Assembly: GCA_016866785.1 (NCBI GenBank)
Contig: VGLH01000001.1
Span: forward strand, 71,356 to 106,559
Reading direction: 5' to 3'
DNA: 35,204 nucleotides
From: Candidatus Poribacteria bacterium
GTDB taxonomy: Bacteria; Poribacteria; WGA-4E; GCA-2687025
The notes under the pieces are model-generated. The model worked only from the letters and a program-made list of their open reading frames with translations. It made no database searches and was not told where the DNA came from. Shown here piece after piece: positions 8,372 through 16,756 of this stretch (positions within the stretch are counted from its first letter, which is position 1; every line of letters starts with the position of its first letter). The translations under genes and the position numbers were made by a program.

Positions 8372-8953
8372 TCAATCCGCTCGTTGGTTCGTCGCACGCC
8401 GAGAGGCAAGCGCTCGCCGAACCTGCTCTCGCTGCTCCGGCGTCAGGCTCCTCAGGGCGTCTTGGAAGACACGCGGATCGGTGTCGGCAAGGCGCATCAC
8501 GGTCTCGATCTCTCGAGGGCGCAGCGCACTCGTCCCTGACGGCAGTTGGTCCTCAGGTGTGTCCTGGCGACGCGAGGTCCGTCCGCGTCTGGATGCGGGA
8601 CGTTCCACGAGGAACCGAGTCTCGCCGACGCGTCGAGCGACGATGCCCGCGCACACGACGGCAGTGCCTCCCAGCCCTGCCGTGCCGCCCCAGAACGCCG
8701 ACGGCGCAAGCCACGCACCCAAGACTCCTGACACAGCGGCGGCTCCAGCGGCGGCGGCGACCCGCGACGACATGGCAGAACAGAGGCATCCCGCGGCGAC
8801 GGCGGCGACCCATCCAGCCCATGGGTGCAGGAGCCCGCCGACCGCTCCTGCGACGGCCGACAGCAGAGCCCCGACCATGAACCAGACGACTACCCCCACG
8901 ATATTCCCCGATTCGAGGTGAGCGAATGATAGCGCAGTCGGCAACGCGGTCAA
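8372..8953 (-). CDS. Small polytopic membrane protein of unknown function
   Basis: I do not recognise this family. The protein (193 residues from the TTG at 8953) has about four Gly/Ala/Val-rich hydrophobic stretches (roughly 16-40, 43-62, 63-85 and 88-105), then a soluble tail of about 90 residues. The tail holds an Arg-rich segment and a helical end (ADTDPRVFQDALRSL, then TPEQREQVRRALASR). The start is uncertain: TTG at 8953 has AGGG only four bases upstream, while GTG at 8899 has GGGGA about six bases upstream and would put the first helix at the very N-terminus. It is the first gene of the minus-strand uvrC series. The codon pattern and membrane profile support a real gene. Confidence 0.65.
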   Translation of the reverse strand: MTALPTALSFAHLESGNIVGVVVWFMVGALLSAVAGAVGGLLHPWAGWVAAVAAGCLCSAMSSRVAAAAGAAAVSGVLGAWLAPSAFWGGTAGLGGTAVVCAGIVARRVGETRFLVERPASRRGRTSRRQDTPEDQLPSGTSALRPREIETVMRLADTDPRVFQDALRSLTPEQREQVRRALASRRATNQRAD

Positions 8954-9001
8954 AGAACCCTATTGGCTGTGGCTCATAAAGCGCCGAAGCATGCGGCGAG
9001 C

Positions 9002-9031
9002 TCGACAGACGCACTCCCGGCGTATTATGCT
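9002..9031 (+). promoter_or_regulatory. Candidate sigma70-type promoter for the SIMPL gene
   Basis: TCGACA (9002-9007) matches the -35 consensus at five of six positions. Candidate -10 elements follow in an AT-rich patch: TATTAT at 9023-9028 (15-base spacer) or TATGCT at 9026-9031 (18-base spacer). It lies 70 bases before the SIMPL start codon in a divergent intergenic region. By-eye prediction only. Confidence 0.35.
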
Positions 9032-9100
9032 GATAGCTAATGAGCGCTCGCGCCGACCGCATATGGACGGCGTTGCGCGGCTGTCTGGGAAGGTCGAGAT

Positions 9101-9853
9101 ATGAACGGCGACAACTCGCGCAGTGGAACCTGGGTAGCTGTCAGTCTGGTTCTCGGCGTCAGCATGTTCCTGAGTGTGGTCGTGCTGGCGATAACGTTCT
9201 ATCGGGTCCGTGTGCGACCGGATACCTTGTCCGTGACCGGGTCCACCAAGCAGCGCATCACGTCGGACGTAGCGAAATGGACGGCATCGTTCACTCGACA
9301 GACGACGGGTCGCGACCTGAGAGCCGCGACCGTCCAGATGGAATCCGACCTGGAGGTCGTGACCGCCTATCTGAAAGGCGAGGGCGTGACGGACGAGGGT
9401 TTGACCGTCGCGCCGGTGTCCGTCGAGCAGCAGTACGAAACGGTTCGAGTCGGTCAGGAGTGGCAGACGCGACCCGGGGAGTACCTGCTCCGCCAACGGA
9501 TCACGCTCGAAACGAAGGACGTGCCGCTGGCGACCCACGTCGCGCAAGACATCACGAAGCTCATGGAGCAAGGCTTGGTGATCTGGACAGAAGGTTTGGA
9601 GTACTACTACACGGAGCTGCCGGACCTGCGAGTCGAGCTCCTGAAGGGGGCGGTGCAGGATGCGCGGCGCCGTGCTCAGACGGCTGCTGAGAACGGCGGA
9701 TCGCGGCTCGGGAAGATGAAGTCCGTGTCGGCGGGGGTGATCCAGGTGCTGCCGCCACTCTCCACGGATGTTTCGGGAGACGGGCGGTACGACACATCGA
9801 CCATCGAGAAGGATGTCATGACGACCGTGCACGCGAGATTCACGCTTCGGTGA
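9101..9853 (+). CDS. SIMPL (DUF541) domain-containing protein
   Basis: The 250-residue protein has one N-terminal transmembrane helix (about 11-33, a signal anchor or uncleaved signal), followed by a SIMPL/DUF541 domain. Supporting features are the opening LSVTGSTKQRITSDVAKW strand, the alternating region VTAYLKGEGVTDEGL with V-PVSVEQQYE, the YLLRQRITLETKD strand and the later AVQDARRRAQTAAENGGSRLGKM segment with GVIQVLPPLSTDVS. Family members are membrane-anchored or periplasmic proteins of unclear function that form oligomers. ATG 9101 has an AAGG-type Shine-Dalgarno about eight bases upstream. It starts the plus-strand series; the cytochrome gene begins 33 bases downstream. Confidence 0.88.
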   Translation: MNGDNSRSGTWVAVSLVLGVSMFLSVVVLAITFYRVRVRPDTLSVTGSTKQRITSDVAKWTASFTRQTTGRDLRAATVQMESDLEVVTAYLKGEGVTDEGLTVAPVSVEQQYETVRVGQEWQTRPGEYLLRQRITLETKDVPLATHVAQDITKLMEQGLVIWTEGLEYYYTELPDLRVELLKGAVQDARRRAQTAAENGGSRLGKMKSVSAGVIQVLPPLSTDVSGDGRYDTSTIEKDVMTTVHARFTLR

Positions 9854-9886
9854 GGTGGGCGCACTGCGTGGATAGGGAGGCGACGG

Positions 9887-12739
9887 ATGGTTCGGCGTCA
9901 CGTCTGGCTGGCATCGGCGTGTGCGGTGTTGGCACTGAACAGCGTGTATCTGTGGGCTCGGAACGATCCCACGGCTCTGTACGTGGCGAACGTTCTGCTG
10001 CACCTGGGCTTGTCGGGCGTCGCTCTGGTGTTGGGACTTCCTCCGTTGGCGCGTCTGCTGCGCGGACCGGGCGTCCTTCGCCGGGCGACCGGCGTCTTGC
10101 TCGCTGTGGGCGTGATCTCGGGCGTCGCCATCGTCGTACTCGGCGCGACGAAGCCCCATCGATGGATCGTGTGGGCCCATGCGGGGTCCCTTGCCGCCGG
10201 CGCGTTGCTGCTGCCGCTCGTCGTCTCGTCCGAGTGGCGTCGTCGCGTCGCGATGGCGGTGGGCGTAGTCGCCGTGCTCGCTCTCGTTCTACGGGCGCTA
10301 CCGACTTCCGTTTCCAAACCCGCAAACAACTCCGGGGCTCTCTACGGCTCCGAGCTGGTTCGCAACCCCCAGCTACCCCCGGAGTCGATGTCGGGCGAGA
10401 ATGCCGCGGGCACGGAGAGCCCCTTCTTCCCATCGTCCGTCGAGACATCCGACGGCAAGTTCATTCCCTCGTCGTTCTTCCTCGAATCCGAGCAATGCGG
10501 CGCGAGCAGCTGCCATCCAGACATCACGGCGCAATGGCGCGAATCAGCGCATCGACTGTCGTCGTTCAACAACCAGTGGTACCGCCGCTCAATCACCTAC
10601 ATGCAGGAGGTCCAGGGCATCGAGGGCTCCAAGTGGTGCGCAGGCTGCCACGATCCCGCCGTGCTCCTCACCGGCAGATGGACCCGTCCCATCGTCGAAC
10701 AGCTCGATACGCCGGAAGCGCACGCAGGACTGGGGTGTTCTGCTTGCCATTCGATTGCCCACGTCAAGAACACGATGGGCAACGGCGGGATGGTGTACGA
10801 GTACCCGACCATGCACCGATTCGCAGAGACCTCGAATCCGCTGCTCAAAGCGCTGCACGACTTCGTCGTCCATCTGGACCCCGCGCCGCATCGCGAGACC
10901 TTCCTGAAGGACTTCCACACGGAGCAGACGTCTGAGTTCTGCTCAGGCTGCCACAAAGTGCATCTCGATGAACCCGTGAACCACTTCCGCTGGGTGAGAG
11001 GCTTCAACGAGTACGACGCCTGGCAGTCGAGCGGCGTCTCCGGGCAGGGGGCGATGTCGTTCTACTACCCTCCGACGCCCAAGGGTTGCGGCGACTGCCA
11101 CATGCCGCTCGTGCCGTCGAAGGACAAGGGCAACATCCAGGGGATGGTGCACTCGCACCGGTTCCCAGCCGCGAACACGGCGCTCCCCTACGCGTGGGAC
11201 CTGCCCGACCAACTGAAAGCAACCGAGGAGTTCCTCAAGTCGAAGATCGTCACGCTGGATATCTTCGGCATGGTGATCGGAGCCGATGAACAGGCGGTCG
11301 ATGGCTCCACAGCGGGATCGGGCCCGATGGCATTCACGCTCAGCGGTGACGAGTCGGGGCTGATCCACGGTGCATCCGGCGGGTCAACCGTGGATGTCAG
11401 CCAGATCATCGCTCCGCTTGGGGCTGTTGATGCCGCGATCCGTCGCGGCGATTCGGCGCGCATGTCGGTCGTCGTCCGAACACGAGGCGTCGGTCATCGG
11501 TTCCCAGGTGGCACATTCGACGCCTTCGACGTGTGGGTCGAGCTGGAAGCAAAGGACAACCGTGGTCGAACCGTATTCCATTCTGGCGGGATCGAGCCCG
11601 ACGGCAGCGTAGACCGAGGTGCTCATTTCTATCGCTCTGTCATGCTCGACGCACGCGGGAACGTCATCAACAAGCGGAATGCGTGGGCGGCTCGGACCGT
11701 GCTCTACGCACGCGGAATACCGCCAGGCGCTGCGGATACGGTCCACTTCCGCCTCGATATTCCCCCCGATGCCGGTGACACGATTGCTCTGACCGCCCGT
11801 CTGCACTACCGCAAGTTCGACCGATACAACACAAACTTCGCCTATGCAGGAGTGTCCAATGGCGACGGGAGCTACGACCTGCACCACGACGACCGTACGT
11901 GGTCGTTCACGGGCGACACGTCCGGTGTCGCTGGCGTAGTGAAGTCCATCCCGAATCTGCCGGTGATCACGGTTGCCGAGGACACCAAGACGATCCGCGT
12001 GCTTCCTGCAGACGCACCGGCGGTCGCTCCTCGGACGGCGACTTCGAAGGAACTGCGCGAACGCTGGAACGACTACGGCATCGGCCTGTTCCTGCAGGGC
12101 GATTTGAAGAACGCGCGGACGGTGTTCGAGCTGGTCACGCGGATGGATCCCGAGTATGCCGACGGTTGGGTGAACGTCGCCAGAGCCGAGGTTCGGGAAG
12201 GCGATCTGGATGCCGCAGAGCGCAATCTCCGTGAGGCGATCCGTCTGCTGGATGCCACCCCTTCAACGAACCCCCATCGCGCCAAAGCCCATGTGCTCAT
12301 GGGTCAGGCGCATCGGACGCGCGGCGAATTCCGCGAGGCACTGGCGGAGTTCGGCATCGCCGCCAAGCAGTACCCGCGTGACAAGACGATCCTGAACGAG
12401 CTCGGCAAGGTCCACTTCCTCATGCGTGACTTCGAGAAGGCGGCTGAGTACTATGGGAGGACGCTCCAAGTCGACCCGGAGGACCTGACGGCTCACTACA
12501 ATCTCATGCTGACTTACCGCGGAATGGGTGACTCGAGCCGCGCGGCAGAGCACCAAGCGCGCTATGTGCGGTTCAAGGCGGACGAGGCGGCGCAGGCGAT
12601 CACCGGAGATGTCCGCCGCCATTCACCCGAGTTGAACTTGGAGCGGCAGGCGATCCGGGAGCACTACACCATGACTGTGCGTGCTTCATCGCCCGTTGGC
12701 TTCGGCGGAACGCAGGCGACGGCACGCATGAACCGTTGA
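9887..12739 (+). CDS. Membrane-anchored five-haem cytochrome c with TPR domain
   Basis: The 950-residue protein has about five N-terminal transmembrane helices (7-25, 33-55, 66-86, 92-112, 120-138). A multihaem region follows with five c-type motifs: CX4CH at 204-210 (CGASSCH) and four CXXCH at 251-255, 284-288, 352-356 and 401-405, in a cytochrome c554-like arrangement. Next is a beta-sandwich-like region (about 480-660, with VGHRFPGGTFDAFDVWVELE) and C-terminal TPRs (about 720-890, such as GLFLQGDLKNARTVFELV and AAEYYGRTLQVDPEDLTAHYN). It is probably a periplasmic electron carrier or haem-containing sensor; partner and donor are unknown. ATG 9887 has GGGAGG upstream. PIG-L follows 12 bases downstream. 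Confidence 0.88.
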   Translation: MVRRHVWLASACAVLALNSVYLWARNDPTALYVANVLLHLGLSGVALVLGLPPLARLLRGPGVLRRATGVLLAVGVISGVAIVVLGATKPHRWIVWAHAGSLAAGALLLPLVVSSEWRRRVAMAVGVVAVLALVLRALPTSVSKPANNSGALYGSELVRNPQLPPESMSGENAAGTESPFFPSSVETSDGKFIPSSFFLESEQCGASSCHPDITAQWRESAHRLSSFNNQWYRRSITYMQEVQGIEGSKWCAGCHDPAVLLTGRWTRPIVEQLDTPEAHAGLGCSACHSIAHVKNTMGNGGMVYEYPTMHRFAETSNPLLKALHDFVVHLDPAPHRETFLKDFHTEQTSEFCSGCHKVHLDEPVNHFRWVRGFNEYDAWQSSGVSGQGAMSFYYPPTPKGCGDCHMPLVPSKDKGNIQGMVHSHRFPAANTALPYAWDLPDQLKATEEFLKSKIVTLDIFGMVIGADEQAVDGSTAGSGPMAFTLSGDESGLIHGASGGSTVDVSQIIAPLGAVDAAIRRGDSARMSVVVRTRGVGHRFPGGTFDAFDVWVELEAKDNRGRTVFHSGGIEPDGSVDRGAHFYRSVMLDARGNVINKRNAWAARTVLYARGIPPGAADTVHFRLDIPPDAGDTIALTARLHYRKFDRYNTNFAYAGVSNGDGSYDLHHDDRTWSFTGDTSGVAGVVKSIPNLPVITVAEDTKTIRVLPADAPAVAPRTATSKELRERWNDYGIGLFLQGDLKNARTVFELVTRMDPEYADGWVNVARAEVREGDLDAAERNLREAIRLLDATPSTNPHRAKAHVLMGQAHRTRGEFREALAEFGIAAKQYPRDKTILNELGKVHFLMRDFEKAAEYYGRTLQVDPEDLTAHYNLMLTYRGMGDSSRAAEHQARYVRFKADEAAQAITGDVRRHSPELNLERQAIREHYTMTVRASSPVGFGGTQATARMNR

Positions 12740-12751
12740 CAGGAGACAGCG

Positions 12752-13582
12752 ATGCAGAGCAATCGCCTCGGTCTGCTGGTGTTCGGCGCGCATCCCGACG
12801 ACTGCGACATCAAGGCTGGCGGTCTGGCGATCCTCTACGCGCAGATGGGGCACCGTGTGCGGTTCGTGTCCGTCGCGAACGGCGACGCGGGACACCATGA
12901 GCAAGGTGGAGCCATCCTGGCGCAGCGTCGCACGGCGGAGGCACGGAGGGCTGGCGACGTCGCCGGAATCGAATACATCACGCTCGACAACCATGACGGC
13001 GAGCTCGAACCGACACTGGAGAACCGGAGGAAACTCATCCGCATCATCCGGGAGTTCGAGCCCGATCTCGTTCTGACGCCGCGACCATGGGATTACCATC
13101 CAGACCACCGGTACGCTTCCGTGCTCGTGCAGGACTCGGCGTACCTCGTCACGGTGCCCAACATCTGCGCCGACGTCCGCCATCTCAACTACAACCCGGT
13201 GATCGCCTACGTCTCCGATGGGTTCCAGAAGCCGCTGCCGTTCCAGCCGACCGTGGCGATCGGCATCGACGAAGTCGTCGAGCGCAAGCTGGACATGCTC
13301 CACTGTCATACGTCGCAGGTCTACGAGTGGCTCCCGTACAACGGCGGATATCTCGCTGAAGTTCCGGAGGACGAGGCAGAGCGGAGACAGTGGCTCGCGG
13401 AGCGATGGAACCGACGGAGCAGCGCCGACCAGTACCGCGATCTCCTCGTCAAGCTCTACGGCGAAGAGGAGGGTGGTCGATTCCGCTTCGCGGAGGCGTT
13501 CGAGCCCTGCGAGTACGGGTCGCCGCTGACTGACGACAACATGCGCACGCTGTTCCCGATGCTCCCAGATGCTCGCGCGTGA
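12752..13582 (+). CDS. PIG-L family N-acetylglucosamine-type deacetylase
   Basis: The 276-residue protein carries the PIG-L/LmbE zinc-site signature: AHPDD at residues 13-17 and HPDH at 116-119 within PRPWDYHPDHR, and a C-terminal His-rich stretch HCHTSQV (about 199-205). The family removes acetyl groups from GlcNAc-containing substrates, including bacillithiol/mycothiol precursors and other glycans. The precise substrate is not evident, and no bshA- or mshA-like partner is in the window. It begins 12 bases after the cytochrome stop with AGGAGA before the ATG. The sialidase-like gene is 81 bases downstream, so both may work on amino-sugar glycans (inference). Confidence 0.92.
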   Translation: MQSNRLGLLVFGAHPDDCDIKAGGLAILYAQMGHRVRFVSVANGDAGHHEQGGAILAQRRTAEARRAGDVAGIEYITLDNHDGELEPTLENRRKLIRIIREFEPDLVLTPRPWDYHPDHRYASVLVQDSAYLVTVPNICADVRHLNYNPVIAYVSDGFQKPLPFQPTVAIGIDEVVERKLDMLHCHTSQVYEWLPYNGGYLAEVPEDEAERRQWLAERWNRRSSADQYRDLLVKLYGEEEGGRFRFAEAFEPCEYGSPLTDDNMRTLFPMLPDARA

Positions 13583-13663
13583 TAGATTGTCCCTGACCGG
13601 CGACTCCGAATTGAACCGGCGTCCGCGTTCACGGCTAGAACAGGAAACTGTCAGGACATCCCG

Positions 13664-14932
13664 ATGCCGGATCCCTGCCCGACCTATGCGACCGAGGTCA
13701 ACCGCACTCGCCCGGATTATGTGGTCTACAGACCGTCCGGAGAGTTCGAGCGGGACAGCGAGAACCAGCAGATCATCGTGACGCCGACCCCGCGCGGTAC
13801 TTTTCTCGCGACCTGGACCATGTCGACACACGAGAACCACCCAGACCAGAGGATCGTCGTCAGCCGCAGCGGGGATCGCGGCAGGACCTGGTCTGCGCCT
13901 GTAGTCATCGACGGGGCATCGGCGTCGGATCGACCGGGAACCGGTCTGGCGAGCTGGTCGTTCTTCATCCAAGCCCCGGACCTGGGCAGAATCTACCTCT
14001 TCTGCAACAAGAACATCGGCATTACCGACTGCCGCGACGACACGACCGGCATTCTTCGGTTCCGCTACAGCGAAGACGACGGGCGAACCTGGTCCGAGCC
14101 GTTCGACCACCTACGCATCGGTCGCGGGGCTCTCGACCATCCGGATCCGGCTGTGCCCGTGAACTGGGTGGCGTGCTTCCAGAGCTTCCTGAACGCGGAC
14201 GGCGTTCCGATGGAAGGATGGACGCGCTGGGGAACCGGCAGCCCAAACCTCCTGAACATCGACAGCGAAGTGTGGTTCTGGCGATTCGACAACATCCTCA
14301 CCGAGACGGATCCATCGCAGATACGCATGACGACGCTGCCCGACGCCCCGAATGGTCTGCGCGTGGCTAGTCGCGATGCGCCGTCGATCTCCGTAGCGCA
14401 GGAACCCGCCACCGTGCGACTACCAGACGGCAGGCTGCTGACGGCGATGCGAACGCTCAACGGGTATCTCGCCTACTCCATCGGGACTGGCGACGGCGCC
14501 GAATGGTCTGATCCCGAGCCGCTCCGGTATCAGGACGGCGGCGAGCTCGTTCTGAATCCCATCTCGCCAGCGCCGCTGTACGAGACGGGAGACGGCGGGT
14601 ACTTCCTGCTGTTCAACAACAACGACGGTACGTCGTTCGGCGGGACGAATCCGACGGACTATCGACGTAACCGACGCCCCTCGTGGATCGCCGCCGCAAC
14701 GTACGCGCCGGACGACCATCAGCCGCTTCGCTTCGGCACGCCACGGCTCCTATGCGACACGGACGGCGTTGTGCTGGGCCCGAGCCGGCGTGTCGAACCG
14801 GCGAGCTACCCGAGCTACTTCATGGACGGCGAGGATCGGTTCCTATGGTACCCAGATCGCAAGCACTTCGTGCTCGGGAAGCGGCTGAGCGCTCGACTGC
14901 TGAGCCCGACCGGGGCGAACGGCAGCCGATGA
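13664..14932 (+). CDS. BNR/Asp-box sialidase-like protein
   Basis: The 422-residue protein has two clear Asp-boxes: S-G-D-R-G-R-T-W at 69-76 and S-E-D-D-G-R-T-W at 136-143. A degenerate third resemblance occurs at GTGDGAEWSDPEPL. The overall pattern suggests a six-bladed beta-propeller of the exo-alpha-sialidase type (GH33-like, or a non-catalytic BNR relative). RIP and the full catalytic Arg triad, Tyr and Glu cannot be confirmed by eye, so activity is unproven. There is no clear signal peptide at the chosen ATG, which has no strong Shine-Dalgarno; export would then need an upstream start, but none with a signal was seen. The last codon overlaps the ATG of the export gene (ATGA). Confidence 0.8.
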   Translation: MPDPCPTYATEVNRTRPDYVVYRPSGEFERDSENQQIIVTPTPRGTFLATWTMSTHENHPDQRIVVSRSGDRGRTWSAPVVIDGASASDRPGTGLASWSFFIQAPDLGRIYLFCNKNIGITDCRDDTTGILRFRYSEDDGRTWSEPFDHLRIGRGALDHPDPAVPVNWVACFQSFLNADGVPMEGWTRWGTGSPNLLNIDSEVWFWRFDNILTETDPSQIRMTTLPDAPNGLRVASRDAPSISVAQEPATVRLPDGRLLTAMRTLNGYLAYSIGTGDGAEWSDPEPLRYQDGGELVLNPISPAPLYETGDGGYFLLFNNNDGTSFGGTNPTDYRRNRRPSWIAAATYAPDDHQPLRFGTPRLLCDTDGVVLGPSRRVEPASYPSYFMDGEDRFLWYPDRKHFVLGKRLSARLLSPTGANGSR

Positions 14933-16056
14933 ACCCCTCCGCTGCGGCGATGTTCCATCGGCAGCGAAACCGGCTGGTGTTCGCGTGGAGTCTCGTGTGG
15001 GCGATCGCGATCAGTCACACCCTCGCGGCGGACACGGATGTGTATCGGATCATGCCCGGCGACTCCCTGCGCATCGCGGTGCTGAACCGTCCGGAATACT
15101 CCCAGGAGGTCAAAGTCCAACGGGACGGCACGTTCGTATACTTCGTCGTGGGCAACGTGATCGCCGCTGGACGGACGTTGACGGAGCTGCAAGCCCTGCT
15201 GCGCGAGGGGCTGACCCCGAAGCTGGCGGACGCCGAAGTGGTCGTCGTGCCAGTGCCACGCGCCAACGAGGTGTACGTCGGAGGAGAGGTTCGCACTCCC
15301 GGACGCTACGAGTTCGCGGAGGGCGAGATCGACGTCCAGCGTGCGATCATGCTCGGAGGAGGGAGCGTGCCTGATGTCGCGGACTTGACAAGAGTGCATG
15401 TCATTGCCGTCGGGGAGGAAGCCTCCACCGTGGATGCAACGCTGTCACCCGACACGCTTGTGCGACACGGCACAGCCATCGTGGTCGCCGCGCGGTCGTC
15501 GATCCGCGTCACCGGGAATGTGCAGACGCCCGGAGTCTACTATGTCGCTGGTCCGGTCTCCGTGCGGTACGCGCTCGGTCTCGCCGGCGGGCCCGTCGAT
15601 GAGAAGGGAAGCGTCTCGGACTTTGTGGTTCTGAGGCGCGACGGCTCGGTGGAACCGGTTGGCGGCTCCGAGCGGTTCTGGGAAGGTTCTGACTCGGGCC
15701 CCACGTTGCGCAGCGGCGACACACTCTACGTGCCAAACGCCTATCGAGTCGAGGAGATCAGCGTCCTGGGTTACGTCCACAATCCAGGCATGCTGCGCGT
15801 GCGTGGACCGATCACGGTCGCGCGAGCCCTGTCGCTCGCAGGTGGAGCGATCTTGGACGAAGCCGACTTGAAGTCGATCGAGGTGATCCGGGCAAGAGGC
15901 TCTGTGGATCGGTTGGCATTGGAGGAAACGTCCACTGAGAGCTGGGTCTACCCCGGCGATGTCGTCCGCGTGTCCAAGCGCTTCACGATCAACTGGATGG
16001 CGATCTTGAGCGCCATCTCCACCGGCGCTGTCGTCTACAGCCTCATTCGGCGATGA
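14929..16056 (+). CDS. Polysaccharide export protein with SLBB repeats (Wza-like)
   Basis: The 375-residue protein has a signal sequence or anchor (about 17-34, ending near HTLAAD), then a Poly_export domain (YRIMPGDSLRIAVLNRPEYS from about residue 39, with RDGTF and GRTLTELQALLREGL). Three SLBB-like units follow: EVYVGGEVRTPGRYEF, IRVTGNVQTPGVYYV and ISVLGYVHNPGMLRV, each followed by a helix such as ARALSLAGGA. It ends in a short hydrophobic helix (WMAILSAISTGAVVYSLI). The family forms outer-membrane channels for capsular or exopolysaccharide. No Wzc, Wzx or glycosyltransferase lies in the window. ATG at 14929 overlaps the sialidase stop; further upstream the frame lies within the sialidase gene and was rejected. 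Confidence 0.9.
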   Translation: MNPSAAAMFHRQRNRLVFAWSLVWAIAISHTLAADTDVYRIMPGDSLRIAVLNRPEYSQEVKVQRDGTFVYFVVGNVIAAGRTLTELQALLREGLTPKLADAEVVVVPVPRANEVYVGGEVRTPGRYEFAEGEIDVQRAIMLGGGSVPDVADLTRVHVIAVGEEASTVDATLSPDTLVRHGTAIVVAARSSIRVTGNVQTPGVYYVAGPVSVRYALGLAGGPVDEKGSVSDFVVLRRDGSVEPVGGSERFWEGSDSGPTLRSGDTLYVPNAYRVEEISVLGYVHNPGMLRVRGPITVARALSLAGGAILDEADLKSIEVIRARGSVDRLALEETSTESWVYPGDVVRVSKRFTINWMAILSAISTGAVVYSLIRR

Positions 16057-16075
16057 CTCCAGTCGGGAACCGACG

Positions 16076-16393
16076 ATGACCTGGCGGGTGAGCGAGACAC
16101 ACGAGGTCGCTGGCTACTCGTTTCAATGGATCAAAGACGAAGCGGATGCCTGGTTCGTTGCCGTGTGGAAGGACGCAACGCCGGACACGTTGAGTCCAGA
16201 AACGCTTCGACAGTGCCTGACCATCTACCGCGTTCGCCCGACCGGCGATTCCAAGGCTGACTTGCGCGCCGTCCGCGATTTCTGCCAGCGGTTCGTCGCC
16301 GATATTCCGTTCCGAGTTCGCGCGATCCGCAACAAGCTGCCGACGCTCTCGGCGCTTGGGCTGGCTGCCGTCGATACCGATCAGGAACGATGA
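16076..16393 (+). CDS. Small hypothetical protein
   Basis: I do not recognise this 105-residue protein. It is soluble, with a beta-like N-terminal half (VAGYSFQWIKDEADAWFVAVWKD) followed by helical segments (ETLRQCLTIYRV and SKADLRAVRDFCQRFVADI) and two Cys. It has a GGGAA Shine-Dalgarno about eight bases before the ATG. It begins 19 bases after the export gene, and its stop sits one base before the Rieske GTG start, so it behaves as an operon member. A translation-coupled unknown is the most that can be said; homology search is needed to assign a family. Confidence 0.6.
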   Translation: MTWRVSETHEVAGYSFQWIKDEADAWFVAVWKDATPDTLSPETLRQCLTIYRVRPTGDSKADLRAVRDFCQRFVADIPFRVRAIRNKLPTLSALGLAAVDTDQER

Positions 16394-16394
16394 C

Positions 16395-16721
16395 GTGGCG
16401 TGGTTCCGACGGCGCGAGTCATGGGTCGATATTGGGCCCGTCGCTGATTACCCGCCCGAGACGGTCCGACGAGTCACCATCCGTGGGACGCCAATCGCAA
16501 TCTTCTCCACGGACGGCGCCCGCTACGCGCTGGGCGACATCTGTCCCCACATGGGGGGCTCACTCAGCGAAGGCACGCTGGAGCCAGGGCTGCTTGTCGA
16601 GTGCCCGGACCATACACTACGATTCTCGCTGATCTCAGGGCGTTGCGCCGAAGGCGAGCCCTACGAAGCCCGCGTGTTCCCAACTCGCGAGGCTGACGGA
16701 CGTCTGATGATCCGGTTCTGA
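16395..16721 (+). CDS. Rieske [2Fe-2S] ferredoxin
   Basis: The 108-residue single-domain protein has the Rieske site C-P-H at 50-52 and C-P-D-H at 70-73, with 17 residues between, followed by LRFSLISGRC. It matches the ferredoxin subfamily (as in NirD/oxygenase ferredoxins) rather than the membrane-bound cytochrome bc1 type, because there is no N-terminal membrane helix. The electron partner is not identifiable here; no oxygenase or reductase is adjacent. Start is GTG at 16395, immediately after the stop of the small hypothetical gene and preceded by AGGA. The next gene, pncB, begins 35 bases downstream. Confidence 0.9.
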   Translation: MAWFRRRESWVDIGPVADYPPETVRRVTIRGTPIAIFSTDGARYALGDICPHMGGSLSEGTLEPGLLVECPDHTLRFSLISGRCAEGEPYEARVFPTREADGRLMIRF

Positions 16722-16756
16722 GCGCGCCCGAATCCTGACACCGCCGGATTCTCCAC

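Noticed and set aside
8960-10180. A 406-codon minus-strand frame across the SIMPL and cytochrome genes
   Set aside because: It is antisense to the SIMPL domain and the cytochrome membrane region, with a His/Arg-rich composition.
12686-14110. A 474-codon minus-strand frame across the PIG-L and sialidase genes
   Set aside because: It opposes two genes with clear motifs and has no recognisable domain.
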